Source of the DNA: Mesotaenium endlicherianum
Taxonomy: Eukaryota; Streptophyta; Zygnematophyceae; Zygnematales; Mesotaeniaceae
Direction: 5' to 3'
DNA length: 64,000 nt
NCBI GenBank assembly: GCA_009602735.1
Contig: WELA01004388.1
Coordinates: 1,085,540 to 1,149,539 of the forward strand
In this document: positions 24,156-36,504 of the stretch, in pieces
Position numbering within the stretch: position 1 is the stretch's first letter
Layout of the letters: the number at the start of each line of letters is the position of its first letter
Translations under genes and position numbers: made by a program
Notes under the pieces: model-generated
Seen by the model: only the letters and a program-made list of their open reading frames with translations
What the model was told of the DNA's origin: nothing
The model's database searches: none

Positions 24156-25043
24156 GTGAGTTTCGTGGGAGCCTGGATAACTGTTGTACCCAACGTGGAT
24201 TATACAACAACCCAAAGCCATCCCAAGTACAGGGCGGCAAAGAGGGTGTTGGAGGACACAAAGACGATAGTGACTTTGCTCCAGGCGAAAGTGGCTGGAG
24301 CTTGGACAGACGAAGCAATTTCATGCATGGAGAAATCACATATGGCTTGCATGTACACAACCTACTTTCAGCGGCTACTTTGTGTGTCGTCCAACGGTAG
24401 CCGCGGTAGGTTATTCTTGTACTAGGTGTCTCAAAGCACTTACTGTTCTTCCACCACTTGCAGTTACTCATGTGATGTGCCTGCTTCCTTTGCTATATCT
24501 ATGATGACTTGCTACTAGCCTTTTCGTCCAGTAGTCACCTTTTCTGCCTTCCAAGTTCTTTTCGCAGCCATGCGCATGTCTATCTTGCACGTGCGATGTG
24601 CATTGTCTTATCTGTAGATATTATTTTCATATTGGTGCACTACTGACAAGTATCGTTGAAGTGTTCTTGGGTATGCCATAAATTTACAACTTGAGCCGTG
24701 ACGTCGATCCTCGAGCATCCAGGTCTGGATGGTGGCCACCCCATGCGGAACCCATTGCATCTTTTGCGCAACAATTTGGCCGCTTTGAGGAGGAGAAAAA
24801 GTCTCTGGGAAGAAGGCCACAAAGAAAGATTTGAGGCATATATTCAATGTGCACCAAGCCGTCATGCGAGCCCATTGGGAACGGGTGACTGGACTCAACA
24901 GAATTTACAACAGGGTCTTAGAGAAGGTACCTGAGGACCTACAGGATTTTGTAGGTTCGTTGAAAGAGGAATTTGAGGCAGCTTGGCACGACAATTTTGA
25001 TTGCAGGCATCAACAAAGAAGATATGGTAAGGAAGTAACGTGA
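24156..25043 (+). pseudogene. Unassigned protein-like frames, possible decayed gene
   Basis: Two stretches look protein-coding. 24156-24425 contains PKYRAAKRVLEDTKTIVTLL and YTTYFQRLL; 24831-25043 contains FNVHQAVMRAHWERVTGLN and LQDFVGSLKEEFEAAWHDNF, amphipathic and helical. Both are on the plus strand, in different frames and 400 bases apart, with stops between. They could be exons of one gene or a decayed transposon protein. No family recognised. Confidence 0.25.
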
Positions 25044-26227
25044 ATACCTCTGGCGACTCATTTTTCTGTGGGAAAAATTTACTCAAGGTAAGCTACTCAA
25101 CTACTGGACGCGTGTGCATGTAGATTGTTAGCTTGCTCTCTTCCACTTATTTCATGCCAGCTGATGTGGTTACGGGCGTGATATGCCGCCGCTTGCCTAC
25201 TACACCCGTGTGCAGTGTTACCTACTGTTCTCAAATTGCAACTGCCTTACTCTTTGTTAACTAATGCTTCCTTTCTGCTGTGACTCATCTGCGAAAATTC
25301 AATTAAAGTTGGTGTCTTAATGATGGTTATGGTACGATTATTGTTGGGTATTTCAGGTGCTCAACGAGTGTTAGAGTAGGGCGCCATCCTCAGTGAGCAT
25401 CACTCTGCGACAAGAGCAACTAATTGTGGAAGAATGTAATCAAGACAGGTGCATGTGATATGGCCTTATGGCACATGAAGTGCGGCATGTGGTATCCATT
25501 GCGGCTAGCTCCACAGCTCCTTGTACCAAGCAACTTGTCCAGCAGAAGTTACAATAAATGTCATGTAAAATCACTGACAAAAAGGAGTTTGTCAGGAGTC
25601 AATGATGATCGTGAACGATTAAGTTAGCTGACATATGCACTAGATTCATTGTTTGACAACCAGTGTGTAATGCGTGTTGTGTCTTTTGCTGAGTGGACTC
25701 AGCACAGAATATACGCAGGTTTTTTTTGATAGATATTTATTATGAGCTAAAGGCATCTCTATATGTAGGAATAACAAGGATGTATTTAGTCCCCAACAAG
25801 ATGGATGATTGAAAGCATAGGTGTTCAATCACAGTTATCTCGCTATGAGATTTACACACGTCACTCAAGCTCAAGTACAAAACATGGTAGTTGACCCTGC
25901 ATGATAGGGCGCAAATAGCTTTGAAGCTAGAACAAGGTTCCAATAAGATGTTCCAGGGAATAAAAACCATGATTGCTTAAATTGATTTTTGGTGAGATAC
26001 TTGTCGTGACTGAGGCAACAGCATGACGTAGGAGCTGCAACCTGTGCACATTTTGAAATAATAATTATACAACTGCAAGTGGCTTCTTCTGATCATGTTT
26101 GTGGTACAATGGTTTGTCTTATTTTGCAATTACAAATGTGGCAAAAATCTATCGGGAATATTCTTTATTTTTCCAAAATATACCTACTTATGCCGTTGCC
26201 TGTGACGTACGTTCACATTTATCTTCA
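25044..26227. other. AT-rich intergenic stretch before element G
   Basis: No convincing gene or repeat was seen up to the start of the element G LTR. Confidence 0.4.
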
Positions 26228-27059
26228 TGTCATGACTCATTAGGTCGGGGCCGTCGCACCACCATCAACCTAGGACGGCCAACTTTGACTTTGCTTTACG
26301 CATCCATACGTTGACCTTTGCTAGCTTTTTGAATTGCTAAAGTGTAAAGCACCGAGCCACCTTTCGAATGGCACCGGTTTCGCGTCATTTGGTCAAGTAT
26401 CAATCGAGATGTTCGCGATCTAACCCGCGTCGCCTACCAATCCCTAGCGAAGTTCCACCAAGGGCCACTTTGTGACTCAATGTGCCCAAAGATCACATTG
26501 TTGGCCCTTCGCGACTCCAAGGACCCCTAGCCATTAGCATACGAATCCGCGAGCTTTATGACCCACACTTTGCATACATTAGCTTAGTGTATGAGCACCA
26601 TTGAGCCATAACGTGGTGACTGCATCACTCATCCCTAGAGGAAGCTTCCTCAAGTTCCAGATCTACTTTTGAGGCTTTATCTAGGTAGCATTGGTCGAGG
26701 TAAGTTCCGCCAATGAGATTTAAGTGGCATATTTCTTGCACTATATCTGATTGGTTGTGTTATGCTTTGCCAATAGGAGAGCTAGTACTTGCCTTGTCTC
26801 CATTTTTGTGGACCTAGGAGAGCCTCCTCGTATGATTGTGTACATTGAACCCGCCGCCTTCAGCGTTGCTTTTTGCAAGGAGTATATAGCAGTAGATGCC
26901 CCTAGGAGGCCATCTTTTTAGAAGTCAATTATGCCAGCTGTAAGCCACAGAGTTATCAGTAAAGCTTATAGTTTTACCTCTTGTGTTTTCAGGACCACTT
27001 AGTCTCTCTCTTGTGAAAAGCAAGCCCTCCTGGCTTCCAGTCACTTAAAGAACTTCACA
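26228..27059 (+). mobile_element. 5' LTR of element G
   Basis: Starts TGTCATGACTCATTAGG, matching 47151 onward. A TATA-like TATATAG sits at 26883 within the LTR, about 180 bp before the proposed end. The end at 27059 (...CTTCACA) is a guess from the CA dinucleotide followed closely by TGGTGAGCA, a possible primer-binding site. The 3' copy is truncated and cannot confirm it. Confidence 0.65.
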
Positions 27060-27261
27060 AGTGGTGAGCAAAGTCACGGCTTAAACCCAGCCATAGGACT
27101 ACTCTTGAAGATCATGATGTGCTTCTAGTGATCTTTTGGGCCAGACTTCATTAGTTGTCTTTCTACCAGATTACGTCTTGAGGTGCTCACTCTGGAGTGT
27201 ACACACTTCCTACTTTTAAAAAGATTTCTCTTTGCCTGCAAGCAATTAGAATCTTCAGCGT

Positions 27262-28404
27262 ATGCCTACTCGTAGTGGGCTATCTTATCAACCTTACTAC
27301 AAAGGGGTTAGTGGAGAGGACTCAGACTCAAATCTCAGCACTGTCACTAATCCACCTGAGGAGGAGCGTCCGTTGCCCCCTCAGCCTACGGCCGTCCACG
27401 AGCCACCTCTTCAATTGACTCATTACGATCCCTCGTACTCCATGGCAGGTGACCAGGGTACAAAGGTAGACAGGGTCTCCCTCTTTTGCTTTAGCGGCAG
27501 GCCAGGCACCAGTGATTTGGACGACATTATCTCTGAGTTCGAGGCCGACTTCAAGAACGCTAAGCCCAAGACCCCTGCGCTCACTAAGCGCCAGGTGTTT
27601 GGCATTGTTAAGCGTTACCTTCTTCACGAGGCTCACGACACCTACCGTGAGAAGGCAGCTGAGATCCTCACGCGCATGGAGCTTGTGGGGGACGTTCAGA
27701 CCCCGCTAGCTGACCCTGTTTAGGCCTTCTGGGACGTCCTCAAACGAGAGTTCCAGTTTGCCACTGAGGAGAAGGTGTACGAGCTGCACCACTTCTTCCG
27801 CCGTAAGAACAAGACGATCCGCATGATGTATCGACGTCTGACCCACCTGCACCGAGACGTGGGCACGGTCCGCGACCCGGAGGTAGCGGATATCTTCTTG
27901 CATGCCGGGGAGCCACGTCTGACGGAGAGAGCTATTTCTCCCCTCATCGATCGCAAGGGTTTCAAAAACTCGCTAGAGGACTCTTACCTCTTAGTCGAGA
28001 AGCAGAGCTTGGCCGCCGCACAGAGCAACATCAGCGACCGTGTGGGCCTCGCATCTACCGGTGTATGCCAGGAGACCTCAGTGCTGCCATCTTTGACAAT
28101 GCGCCCAGCCCCTGCCCACCAGCTCCAACAGCAGCAGCCTCTGCGCTCGCTGCTGCCCCAGCAGACTCAGCAGCATGGAGCTCCGCGCGGTCGCATTTCC
28201 ATGGCCGCCACGTTGAGCGACCTCTGCTGGTCTTGCGGGAAGACGGGCCACTCTCGCCGTGACTGCACGCTCGCGCAAAACGGCGAGAACGACGATTGCG
28301 CCTACTGTGGCAAAGTCGGCCACTTGCACATCGTCTGTCTGCAGAAGAAGCGCGATCTCAAAAACGGGCCCGCTCGTGATGGATCCTCAGCTGCAGCAGG
28401 CTAG
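27262..28404 (+). mobile_element. Element G gag region with two zinc knuckles
   Basis: Opens MPTRSGLSYQP, with capsid-like sequence to about 27990. Then come two CCHC zinc knuckles at about 28225-28265 and 28298-28340: CWSCGKTGHSRRDC and CAYCGKVGHLHIVC, both of the form C-x2-C-x4-H-x4-C. Gag packages the element's RNA. The copy is broken. Confidence 0.8.
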
Positions 28405-28439
28405 CGAGGCGCGCACAACCCTCGCGCTGGCAGACGTCC

Positions 28440-30130
28440 CGCGATGACGGCAGCCACGGCCACGACTAGCGCCGTGATGACCCTCGGCGAGGACCACTAC
28501 AGCTACAACGCGCTCAGCGGCGCGCTGATAGCAACCAAGGCCAAGATTGCACGCCTACACGCCCGCGACGCCAGCGTAAGCTACGATGCGTGTGGGGCAC
28601 TCTACATCTAGGCACCCCCAGCCAACGCAGTGACGCCGCCGGCTGGCACCAGCCGAGATCTCGCATCGGCACCCACAACTGCAGGAGCCAACAGAGACGC
28701 CCCTGCCAGCTCTGCGCAACTCGCTCAAACAGTTGCCAGTAGCGGACGGGAGCGTCCCAACGGGCTGACAGGTGGCAGGCGCCCACCCAATGCAGCCCCG
28801 CCAGACGATGTCGCATTCGAGCTCGACGACGAGCCGGCACAGATGCCAGCGCAGCCAGCACAGACGCTGACTACGGCACTAGCTTGCGCCGCTATGCTAT
28901 TCACAGCAAGGCCAACCACGGCTGGCATGGTGACAACTGGCGGCCCCCTGTGAGCTCGCACGACAGCGACGCAGGTCACGATAGCCCCCGGCGTGCGCGC
29001 CACGCACACGCGCGCAGATTTGCGCACGATCGCGCGACACGGGGATGAGAGCCTGCTGAGGGCTGCTAGCAGCAGGTTCCAGCAGCTATCGCTATGTGGC
29101 ACATGCCCGCCAGCCAAGGCGCCAATCCTCGGCATCGGCATGCCTGCATGCACGCGCACGCCAGAGACAGCTCTGCGGGGTCCATTTTGCATGCTGAAGC
29201 GCCTTGCCACGTCCGCACCGGCCAGTGCAGCTGCGCGCAGCAGCTGCGCATGCATGTTGCCACATGGCACGCGTACATCGTCCGGCACACCTGGCGCACA
29301 TTCGACGAAGTCAGGCGGCATCTTCAGTTCGGGGGGGGCACCCTTGACTGCGCTATGCAGCCCGACCGCCAGAGAGCTACTCGACGGCTCGCACACAACT
29401 GCGCTCAGCCAAGGCTTAAACCCTGGCTGCACACAAAACCCCGGCGCATGCGCAACCTGCGTTGCCAAGATTGCGCAGAGCACACTTGCCCGCAAGCGAG
29501 CATCCCGAGCATCGCCTGGGGCATTTGCAACTGATGCCGCTGACAGATCAGCAGCCCGACCGGTTTGCCTCAGGGGTAATCCAAGGGCGCCACTTGGCGG
29601 CCCCGCAGCAGCCGCCCTAGCCTTTGCAACTACGGTAGCATCCGCGCCAATCCCGACTGCTGCTCCGGCATTTGCAACAGCGCCTGCGCTAGCTCCGGCG
29701 TCCGCGCCGTCAGTTACGTCCGCAGTGGCATCAGCCACGTCAGTGACAGCAGCGGCGATAGCGACCACCTTGGTCTGCTGCGCTCGGACACGGCCACTTG
29801 GTAGCGGTTCGGCACTTGGCGCATCCCGCGGGCGCACGCTCGTGGCAGCCGCCGGGCGGCCAGCGGCCGCGCACAAGCGCGACGAGCCTGACCAGGGACG
29901 CCGCACAGAGGAGGCTCCGTGTCTGCCCCGCTCCTTCCACGTGATGGAGACTCTAGCAGAGCCTGCCGCGTCCGCGTCGCACACACTCGCCTCACCGGTA
30001 ATGACGGTGCAGCTCAGCGCCGAGGTCCTCTCGCTCGCGTTGCACCGCATGCCGGCGATGTCCTTTGCAAAGCTTGGCGTGTCGCTAAAGGCGACTCGGC
30101 AGGCCGCGCGACTGATGCTGCGTTCTCGCG
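28440..30130 (+). mobile_element. Element G GC-rich spacer between gag and protease
   Basis: GC-rich, Ala/Thr/Pro-coding sequence without a recognised domain. Long open frames exist on both strands here (+ 28993-30750, - 30272-28725); the minus frame looks like a by-product of GC-rich composition. The plus frame runs on into the protease domain. Confidence 0.6.
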
Positions 30131-30138
30131 CTGCTGGT

Positions 30139-30750
30139 TTATTCTCGAGCATTGACAGCCTGGCACCCGGCGCAGCCACCGCAGTGCTCTTTGCACCCGC
30201 TCGACCCCCGTACAAGCGCAGGTTGATCAACAGCCCCAACGCTGCATTTTTGGACATTGTGCTTGTCAACAAGCAGGCCCCTCAGCGCATCATATTCAAC
30301 ATCGGTGCTCAGCCGGTCCTGATCAGCCTCAGCTACTTCAGAAAGCTGGGCCTCTCCTTGGCCGACTTGAAGGATTCGCCCACGCGGATCAACACGGCGG
30401 CTGGCACAACCGAGTCTGTGACAGGGCGCACACGGCTGGCGCTCGTCTTCACCTTTTGGCCAGGGACCAAGGATGAGTCTACCATCCATCGTCACGCGCT
30501 CGTGACGCGCTCTGACACCTTCGACGTCCTCTTGGGGCAGGACGTGCTCTTCCCCATCGAAGCAGCGGTGGATAACTGGACGGAGCAAGTGCACTATTTG
30601 CCCAACTGGCGCTTAGGAGGCACTTGCTCAGCCTCCTTGCCCCTCGACATTCTCGATTGGCGGCCTACCTTTTCCGCCCTCTACGGCTCATGGCCCTCGA
30701 AGACGATGGTGATCGGCTCGCATCACCCAGATCGACAAGGGCGGTTTTGA
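30139..30750 (+). mobile_element. Element G aspartic protease region
   Basis: Retropepsin-like: IIFNIGAQPVLISLSYFRKL at the usual active-site strand position, then FDVLLGQDVLFPIEAAVDNW, the conserved second half. It precedes a Pro-rich linker (30750-31990) and then the element C insertion. Confidence 0.7.
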
Positions 30751-31993
30751 GGATGACGACGTCTCCGTGGAAGTGGACCTGCTCCAACCTCAGGACGAGG
30801 AGCCCGAGTTATGAGCGCAGAGCTACACCTCTCTCCACAGGACCAGGCAGAGCTGCTAACAACTCAGGCTAGGGAGTCAGTGCGCATCTACGCCGCTCAG
30901 CACGCCGTGATGCCCCAGATGACGACAGCAGCAACTGCGACGGCCGACGCCACCACAGCAGCTGTGGCCACTGCCACTAGGGCTCACAAGCTCCTTGCAG
31001 CCACTGCACGCACTGTTTGGCCTCTAGCCCTCGCTTAGCCTCCGCATGAGAGGGCTCGCTCGCCCTCCGCACGATGTGACGTCCGCCTACAACAAAATGT
31101 GCCCGTAGGGGTGACCATGCAATTTCAGATGGCGTCGCAACCACCCTCGCCGTCGCTGCACATTGACGACACCGGCCTCCGCACCACCGTCTCGTTGGAG
31201 GAAGCCATGCGTCAGGCAGCATATGACCCCCTAACAGATAAGGAGTCTTACGAGGAGGCGCCAAAAAGGTCCTCCAAGGAGCCGACCGAGACGCTCTCCG
31301 AGCCCTTGCCCGTCACGCCGGCCGCCCGAATTCGACGCCTACCCACAGGGCCCCCCAAGCTTTGCCACGATCACAGGGCCCCCCCGCTGGACCCCTAGGG
31401 TTCAGCCGCCATCTCTCCTCTGGACCCCCAAGGTTCAGCCGCCCCTCGGCCCCCAAACCTGGCCACGCCTACCGCCGTGGAGCAGACCCTAGTCGTTAGC
31501 CCGAGCACGACTGCTCGACCAGCGCCAGCTGTCGCAACGTGACGCATCTGCTACACAGCGCTGGATCAGAGACACTCGTGCCGACTCCAACGCTGTCCGG
31601 GCCTCAACCTTTGCCACCTCCAGCGCTGGCGTTAGAGTAGCCCGCTCTGTGGCCAGCGGAGCTAACACAGCGATGACCGCCGTTCCCATTGTGCGCTCAA
31701 TCATCAGGCCAGAGCCAGGACGCGATCTCCGCGGCAGGCTGCGAGCTGTCACTCTGCCGCAGCTCAAGCACAGTCTGCGCAGCGAGCGTAGTCCCACGCC
31801 CCCGCCGAGAGAAGGTCGGTCTGCCACACCGCCCAACCATGACAGCCAAGGCCGATCTGTCACGCCGCCGTACCGTGACACCCGGGACCAAGCTTGACCT
31901 CAAGGTATGCGATCAAGAGGACGCCCTGCAGTCCACAACGCACGCCTCCAATGCGCTTTATGATCGGCGGCCTGTGATCCCTTGCAGCCACCG

Positions 31994-32713
31994 TGTAATG
32001 AATCAGTTTATTGGTAGATATAATACTCATTTAAATAAAATAATTAATTAAGTTCAGCCTGCTAAACTCTAGTTAATAATCAGTCTGCTGGACTTCATAT
32101 TTAATATCAGTTTAATGACTCAGCCGGAAGCAGCAGGCTGAAGTCAACTTAAGTCAGCTTGCTGACACATTCTTTGACAGCCAGCTGACTTTCGTACTCG
32201 GTAGCAGCGAACTGCCTCGATATGCATCTAAGTGTGATATGCTAGATGTATGGCCAGATGACATCCCTATGATGGATGGCGATTCGGGATGATGGGAGAT
32301 GGCGGTGGATTTGGTTAACCGAGGTCCTACCAACGTGGTTAACTCCCGGGTAGGCGGTGCCATCGCACTGGCCGTTGAACAGGAAACTCATTCCATGTAC
32401 ATATGCTAGGCATTGCTCTCGAGTTCGGCATTCGGAAACGAGGCCAACTCTCATGTACAGCTTACTGAGAGAAACCTGAATCCAAGGCGAGAAGCCATTG
32501 ATACGCACTGTCTTCTAACCTTGCTTATGTATGAGTATACTGATCGCATTATCGACGCTAGTTTACTCGCATTTGACTTATGAGTATTGTTCACTGCTAG
32601 TGTGTTGTCCTTTGCCGTTTAAGTACTTAACGAAGAATACCAGAAAGTTTACTTGCTGATATAAAGATCTTAATTAATTGTTAATCGCCTATTCGGTAAG
32701 TCAATTCATTTCA
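31994..32713 (+). mobile_element. 5' LTR of element C
   Basis: 720 bp, starts TGTAATGAATCAG and ends ATTCATTTCA, so the termini are inverted (TG...CA with further pairing). About 34 differences from the 3' copy were counted by eye, about 20 of them transitions. Confidence 0.92.
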
Positions 32714-32714
32714 G

Positions 32715-32728
32715 TGGTATCGGAGCTG
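32715..32728 (+). mobile_element. Primer-binding site of element C (initiator Met tRNA type)
   Basis: TGGTATCGGAGCTG begins two bases after the 5' LTR. The plant initiator methionine tRNA 3' end predicts TGGTATCAGAGC, so this is a close match. Confidence 0.8.
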
Positions 32729-32785
32729 TTATCACAGTCTTCTTTGTATGGTAGGACAAGGTCTCAAACTAGCAACTCCTAAGAT

Positions 32786-33863
32786 ATGGGGAACCAGTAT
32801 AACGAGAATGTCAAAAACCAGGAGGAAAGCCATGTAGCGGGAACCCGTACCTATTCTGAAGCTGTGGCAGATTGTGCAGCTAGAGAGGCTGCAGATGAGG
32901 CAGCTGCTGTTGCCGCAGTCGCAGCACAGCAAGCTGAGGAGGAGAGAGCCAGATTAGCTGAACAATTAGCAAAGGCTGCTGAAGATACAGAAAGGAGGGA
33001 AGGACAGCCCGCTGACGAGCGCACGGTTGAAGAACTTATGGCATCCAGGGCCAATGTTTTGAACCCACCTCCTGCTGTACAACTCAATGTACCCCTAGGT
33101 CAAATACGTGACCGGCTGAATGCGGCAGGAATTGCTGCTGCAGGAGCGAGAGGGACTGTTGAGGACACTACTCAGCGAGTAGATGCCAATGCTGCTGCTA
33201 CATTTGCTAGACTACCACCCCAGAGTGTAGACTTGGGAGCATTGTTCGTTCAAACGCAGTCACAAATGGCGACCATGTATCAGTCCCAACAGGAGGACAA
33301 AAGAAACATAATGTCTCTACTGCGGGACAGAGAGCAACTGGGGTCTCAAACCACTGGTGGTGGTGGCAGAGGGCCTAGTAAGCCCAAGCCAAAACCTCCC
33401 CAGGGAGTATGATCCTAAGGGAAACAGAAAATATTACCTGATCAAGTTTCTCGCGGATGTTGAGCAGTGGCTGGAGAACTACCCAGAACCGCAAGATTAC
33501 GAGAAGGTCAGGCACACCGGTGCGCTATTGAAAGGCAGTGCCGCAGACTGGTGGCTATACTGGAAAGGAGAGCGTAAGGCTCGGCAACTCGGTGACCCTA
33601 CGTGGGTAGAGTTTGTCGAGAAGTTGCATGAGAAGTTTGATGTCATCAACAAGCAGAAGAAAGCTATTTATGCGATGATCTCCCTGACACTGAAGCAGAC
33701 CACTTCAGTTGCTGAGTTTGCTCAAAAGTTCCAAGAGAACATGATGAAGCAGCCAGACTTGCCAGAACGGTATAGGATAGCATACTTCAGGTATGGCTTG
33801 AAATCCGAAGTCGTTGGTCATTTTGCTGAGAAGAAGTATGAGAATCTGGCTGACTTGATCTAG
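32786..33863 (+). mobile_element. Element C gag region
   Basis: The first part (to about 33410) is Ala/Glu-rich and coiled-coil-like (AEEERARLAEQLAKAAEDTE). The second (33420-33860) is the Ty3 capsid domain (LKGSAADWWLYWKGE, FVEKLHEKFDVINKQKKA, TSVAEFAQKFQENMMKQ). It supplies the particle shell. Confidence 0.8.
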
Positions 33864-33930
33864 GATGCTGATGCTTGGGATCAGCAGCAGTTCAATCACA
33901 AGCGCCAGAGTAATGCTTTAGTTTCTAAGA

Positions 33931-35412
33931 TTGTTAAAAAGCCCCACGGGTCCTACAATGCATTTGAAAGAGACCACGCTGAAGGTAGTCAGGGTGATGA
34001 ATATGAGTATGAGTATAATGCTATACAGTCTAGAGGTAGAGGTGGTTTCTCTCGAGGCGGCTATGGAAGAGGTGGTGGTAGGACGAAGCCGAGACCAGCA
34101 TCATCAAAATCCATTGTCAGCAGTTGGGCCACTACAAAGAACAGTGTCCAGTCAAGCACCTTCCGAAGGTCGAGAGAAAAGACCAACCTTTAAAAGACAG
34201 CAACAGTCGGTAATCCAGTCTACTGACTGTGAGGATGCTAGAGATAGTGAGTCGTCACTAGCTGCCCTCGTAGCAGGTATCATGGGTCCTGCTGAACTGG
34301 ATTCACTATGCATGCCTGACAACCAGATAAAGGAGACCATCAGCAATATAGACGTCCAGAGAGTGCACACTCTGGATGCTCTTGTTCCACCTGATGTCCA
34401 ACATTTCTTTGCTACGTCAGGAGAACAATGCGAAAGTCAGGAAAAGACAGTCCCCCCTATCCTACTGCATTGCATGATTGCAGGTAGGAAGGTGAGGGCA
34501 TTTGTTGACGGAGGGGCGTCACATACTTTTATCCACAAGGACTTAGTTAAGCGGCTAAGGCTGCCTACTGTCACCCAAGGGAATAGAAAAATATTCCTTG
34601 GAGATGCCTCAAGTATCCCGGGAGGAGTTATAACCAAGCCTATTGAGGTCCAGTTAGGTTCTGGCATTGCAGTTCTAACTGAAACGCTTACATTTGAGGT
34701 ACTCAACACTGGCTTTTATGATCTCGTGCTAGGCAGGTCCTGGCTTAATAGACATCAAGCTGAAGTGTGTTGGAGCAGAGGTACAGTTAAAGTGAGAGGA
34801 GCCAGTGATGGGCAGACTGACTTGGCACCCACCAGTGCTCTTCCTCTTGTCCTGTGTGGATGGCAACTGAAGGAAAAGAAGAGGCTTCCAGAAGGATGCA
34901 AGTTGCTGAATGCAATGGAGTTCGTCAAAAGCTGGAACCAGAAGGAAGACAGAATGTTCTGTCTGCTGCTAAGAGAGGTACCTCCTCAACCTGAAGAAGT
35001 GGTGGAGAAAAAGGTAAGCCCTCCGGCGCACCCTACTGCTGCAAAAATTGTTGCTCAGTACACGGATGTAATTAATGTGCCTCCAGGAGTACCCCCTAAG
35101 AGAAAAATAGATCATAGGATTGATTTATTACCTAGGAGTCAACCACCCTGGCAACGCACTTATGGCTTGTCTTATGTGGAGAGCAAGGAGTTGAAAACAC
35201 AGATTGCAGAACTTGAGGAAAATGGTTATATTTCTCCCAGTAAATCACCTTACGGTGCACCCATCCTATTTGTTAAGAAAAAGGATGGCAGTGTGCGGAT
35301 GTGTGTGGATAACAGAGCTCTGACAGAATTACAGCAAAGAACACGTTTGCTTCATCCAGAATCGAGGACTTGCTTGATACTCCGTTTGGTGCTAAGGTGT
35401 TCAGTAAGATAG
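33931..35412 (+). mobile_element. Element C protease and start of reverse transcriptase
   Basis: Protease: VRAFVDGGASHTFIHKDLV (DGGAS active-site strand) and FYDLVLGRSWLNRH. After a linker, reverse transcriptase begins ([40 protein letters not shown]). Confidence 0.85.
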
Positions 35413-36412
35413 ATCTCAAGAGTGCTTATCATCAAATCGGAATTGCTGAGGGGGATGAACACAAGACTGCCTTTCGCACACGTTTTGGACACTATGAGTT
35501 CAACGTGATGCCATTTGGACTGACTAATGCTCCTGCGACCTTCATGGGTGCTATGAATGACATTTTCAGACCTTATTTGGATAAGATTGTGCAAGTTTTC
35601 CTGGATGATATTTTAATTTTCTCTAAAGATCAAGCTCAGCACACTGAACACTTAAAGACAGTCATGGACACTCTGAGAAAAAAATCACTTATATGCTTAA
35701 ATGCGCAAGTGTGATTTCTTTAAAGAAAGTATTGAATTCTTAGGCCACGTTGTCAGTAAAGAAGGCATTGGTGTGGATCCTAAAAAATTCCAGACCATAA
35801 GGGACTGGCCAATACCAGAGTCTGTCTCTGAAATTAGATCCTTTCTCGGGTTGGCTAACTACTAAAGGAGATTTATTGAGAATTATTCTACAAAGGCCAG
35901 TAAACTGACTGACCTTACTAAGAAAGACGTAGGGTATGTGTGGGGGAAAGAGCAGCAGGCTGCCTTCCGGACCCTTAAAGGTGCTCTTTGTGCTGCCCCG
36001 GTGCTAGCCGTGTATGACCCCAGCAAACCGGTGCAGGTGGTCACTGATGCCTCTAACTTTGCCATGGGCGCTATTTTGTTGCAGCCTGCTGACAAAACCA
36101 CAAAGGATGGTAAGGTAAAGCAAGAGTGGCATCCTGTGTTGTATAAGTCTATGAATTTTTAACCGAGCTGAGATTAATTACTCTGTGCCTGATAAAGAGC
36201 TGCTAGCTATCATTCATGTGCTCAAACAGTGGAGAGCATACTTACATGGTAAAGCTTTTAAGGTGATTACAAATCATCTAGCTGTGACTCACTTTCAGAA
36301 GAAGTCCAAGCTGTCGAGGAGGGAGAACCGCTGGAGCCAGATGCTGGAGCAGTTCCAAGTCCAGATCGACTACAAACCAGGGAAGTTAAATCCTGCTGAT
36401 TGCACTCTCTAG
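35370..36412 (+). mobile_element. Element C reverse transcriptase core and RNase H
   Basis: [38 protein letters not shown] (YxDD-type active-site strand, 35598 onward), then RNase H (VVTDASNFAMGAILLQ, DKELLAIIHVLKQWRAYL). Several breaks. Confidence 0.85.
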
Positions 36413-36504
36413 AAGACCTGACTTGCAAGAAAGGAACTTTAGTCAGCATGCTGTAGATAAAGTCCTGTGTGCACTCATTTCACTAAAGGTGAAAAAGTCC
36501 TTCC

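Noticed and set aside
28725-30272. 515-codon minus-strand ORF
   Set aside because: Antisense to the gag-protease spacer of element G, Ala/Arg-rich, no domain; best explained by GC-rich composition.
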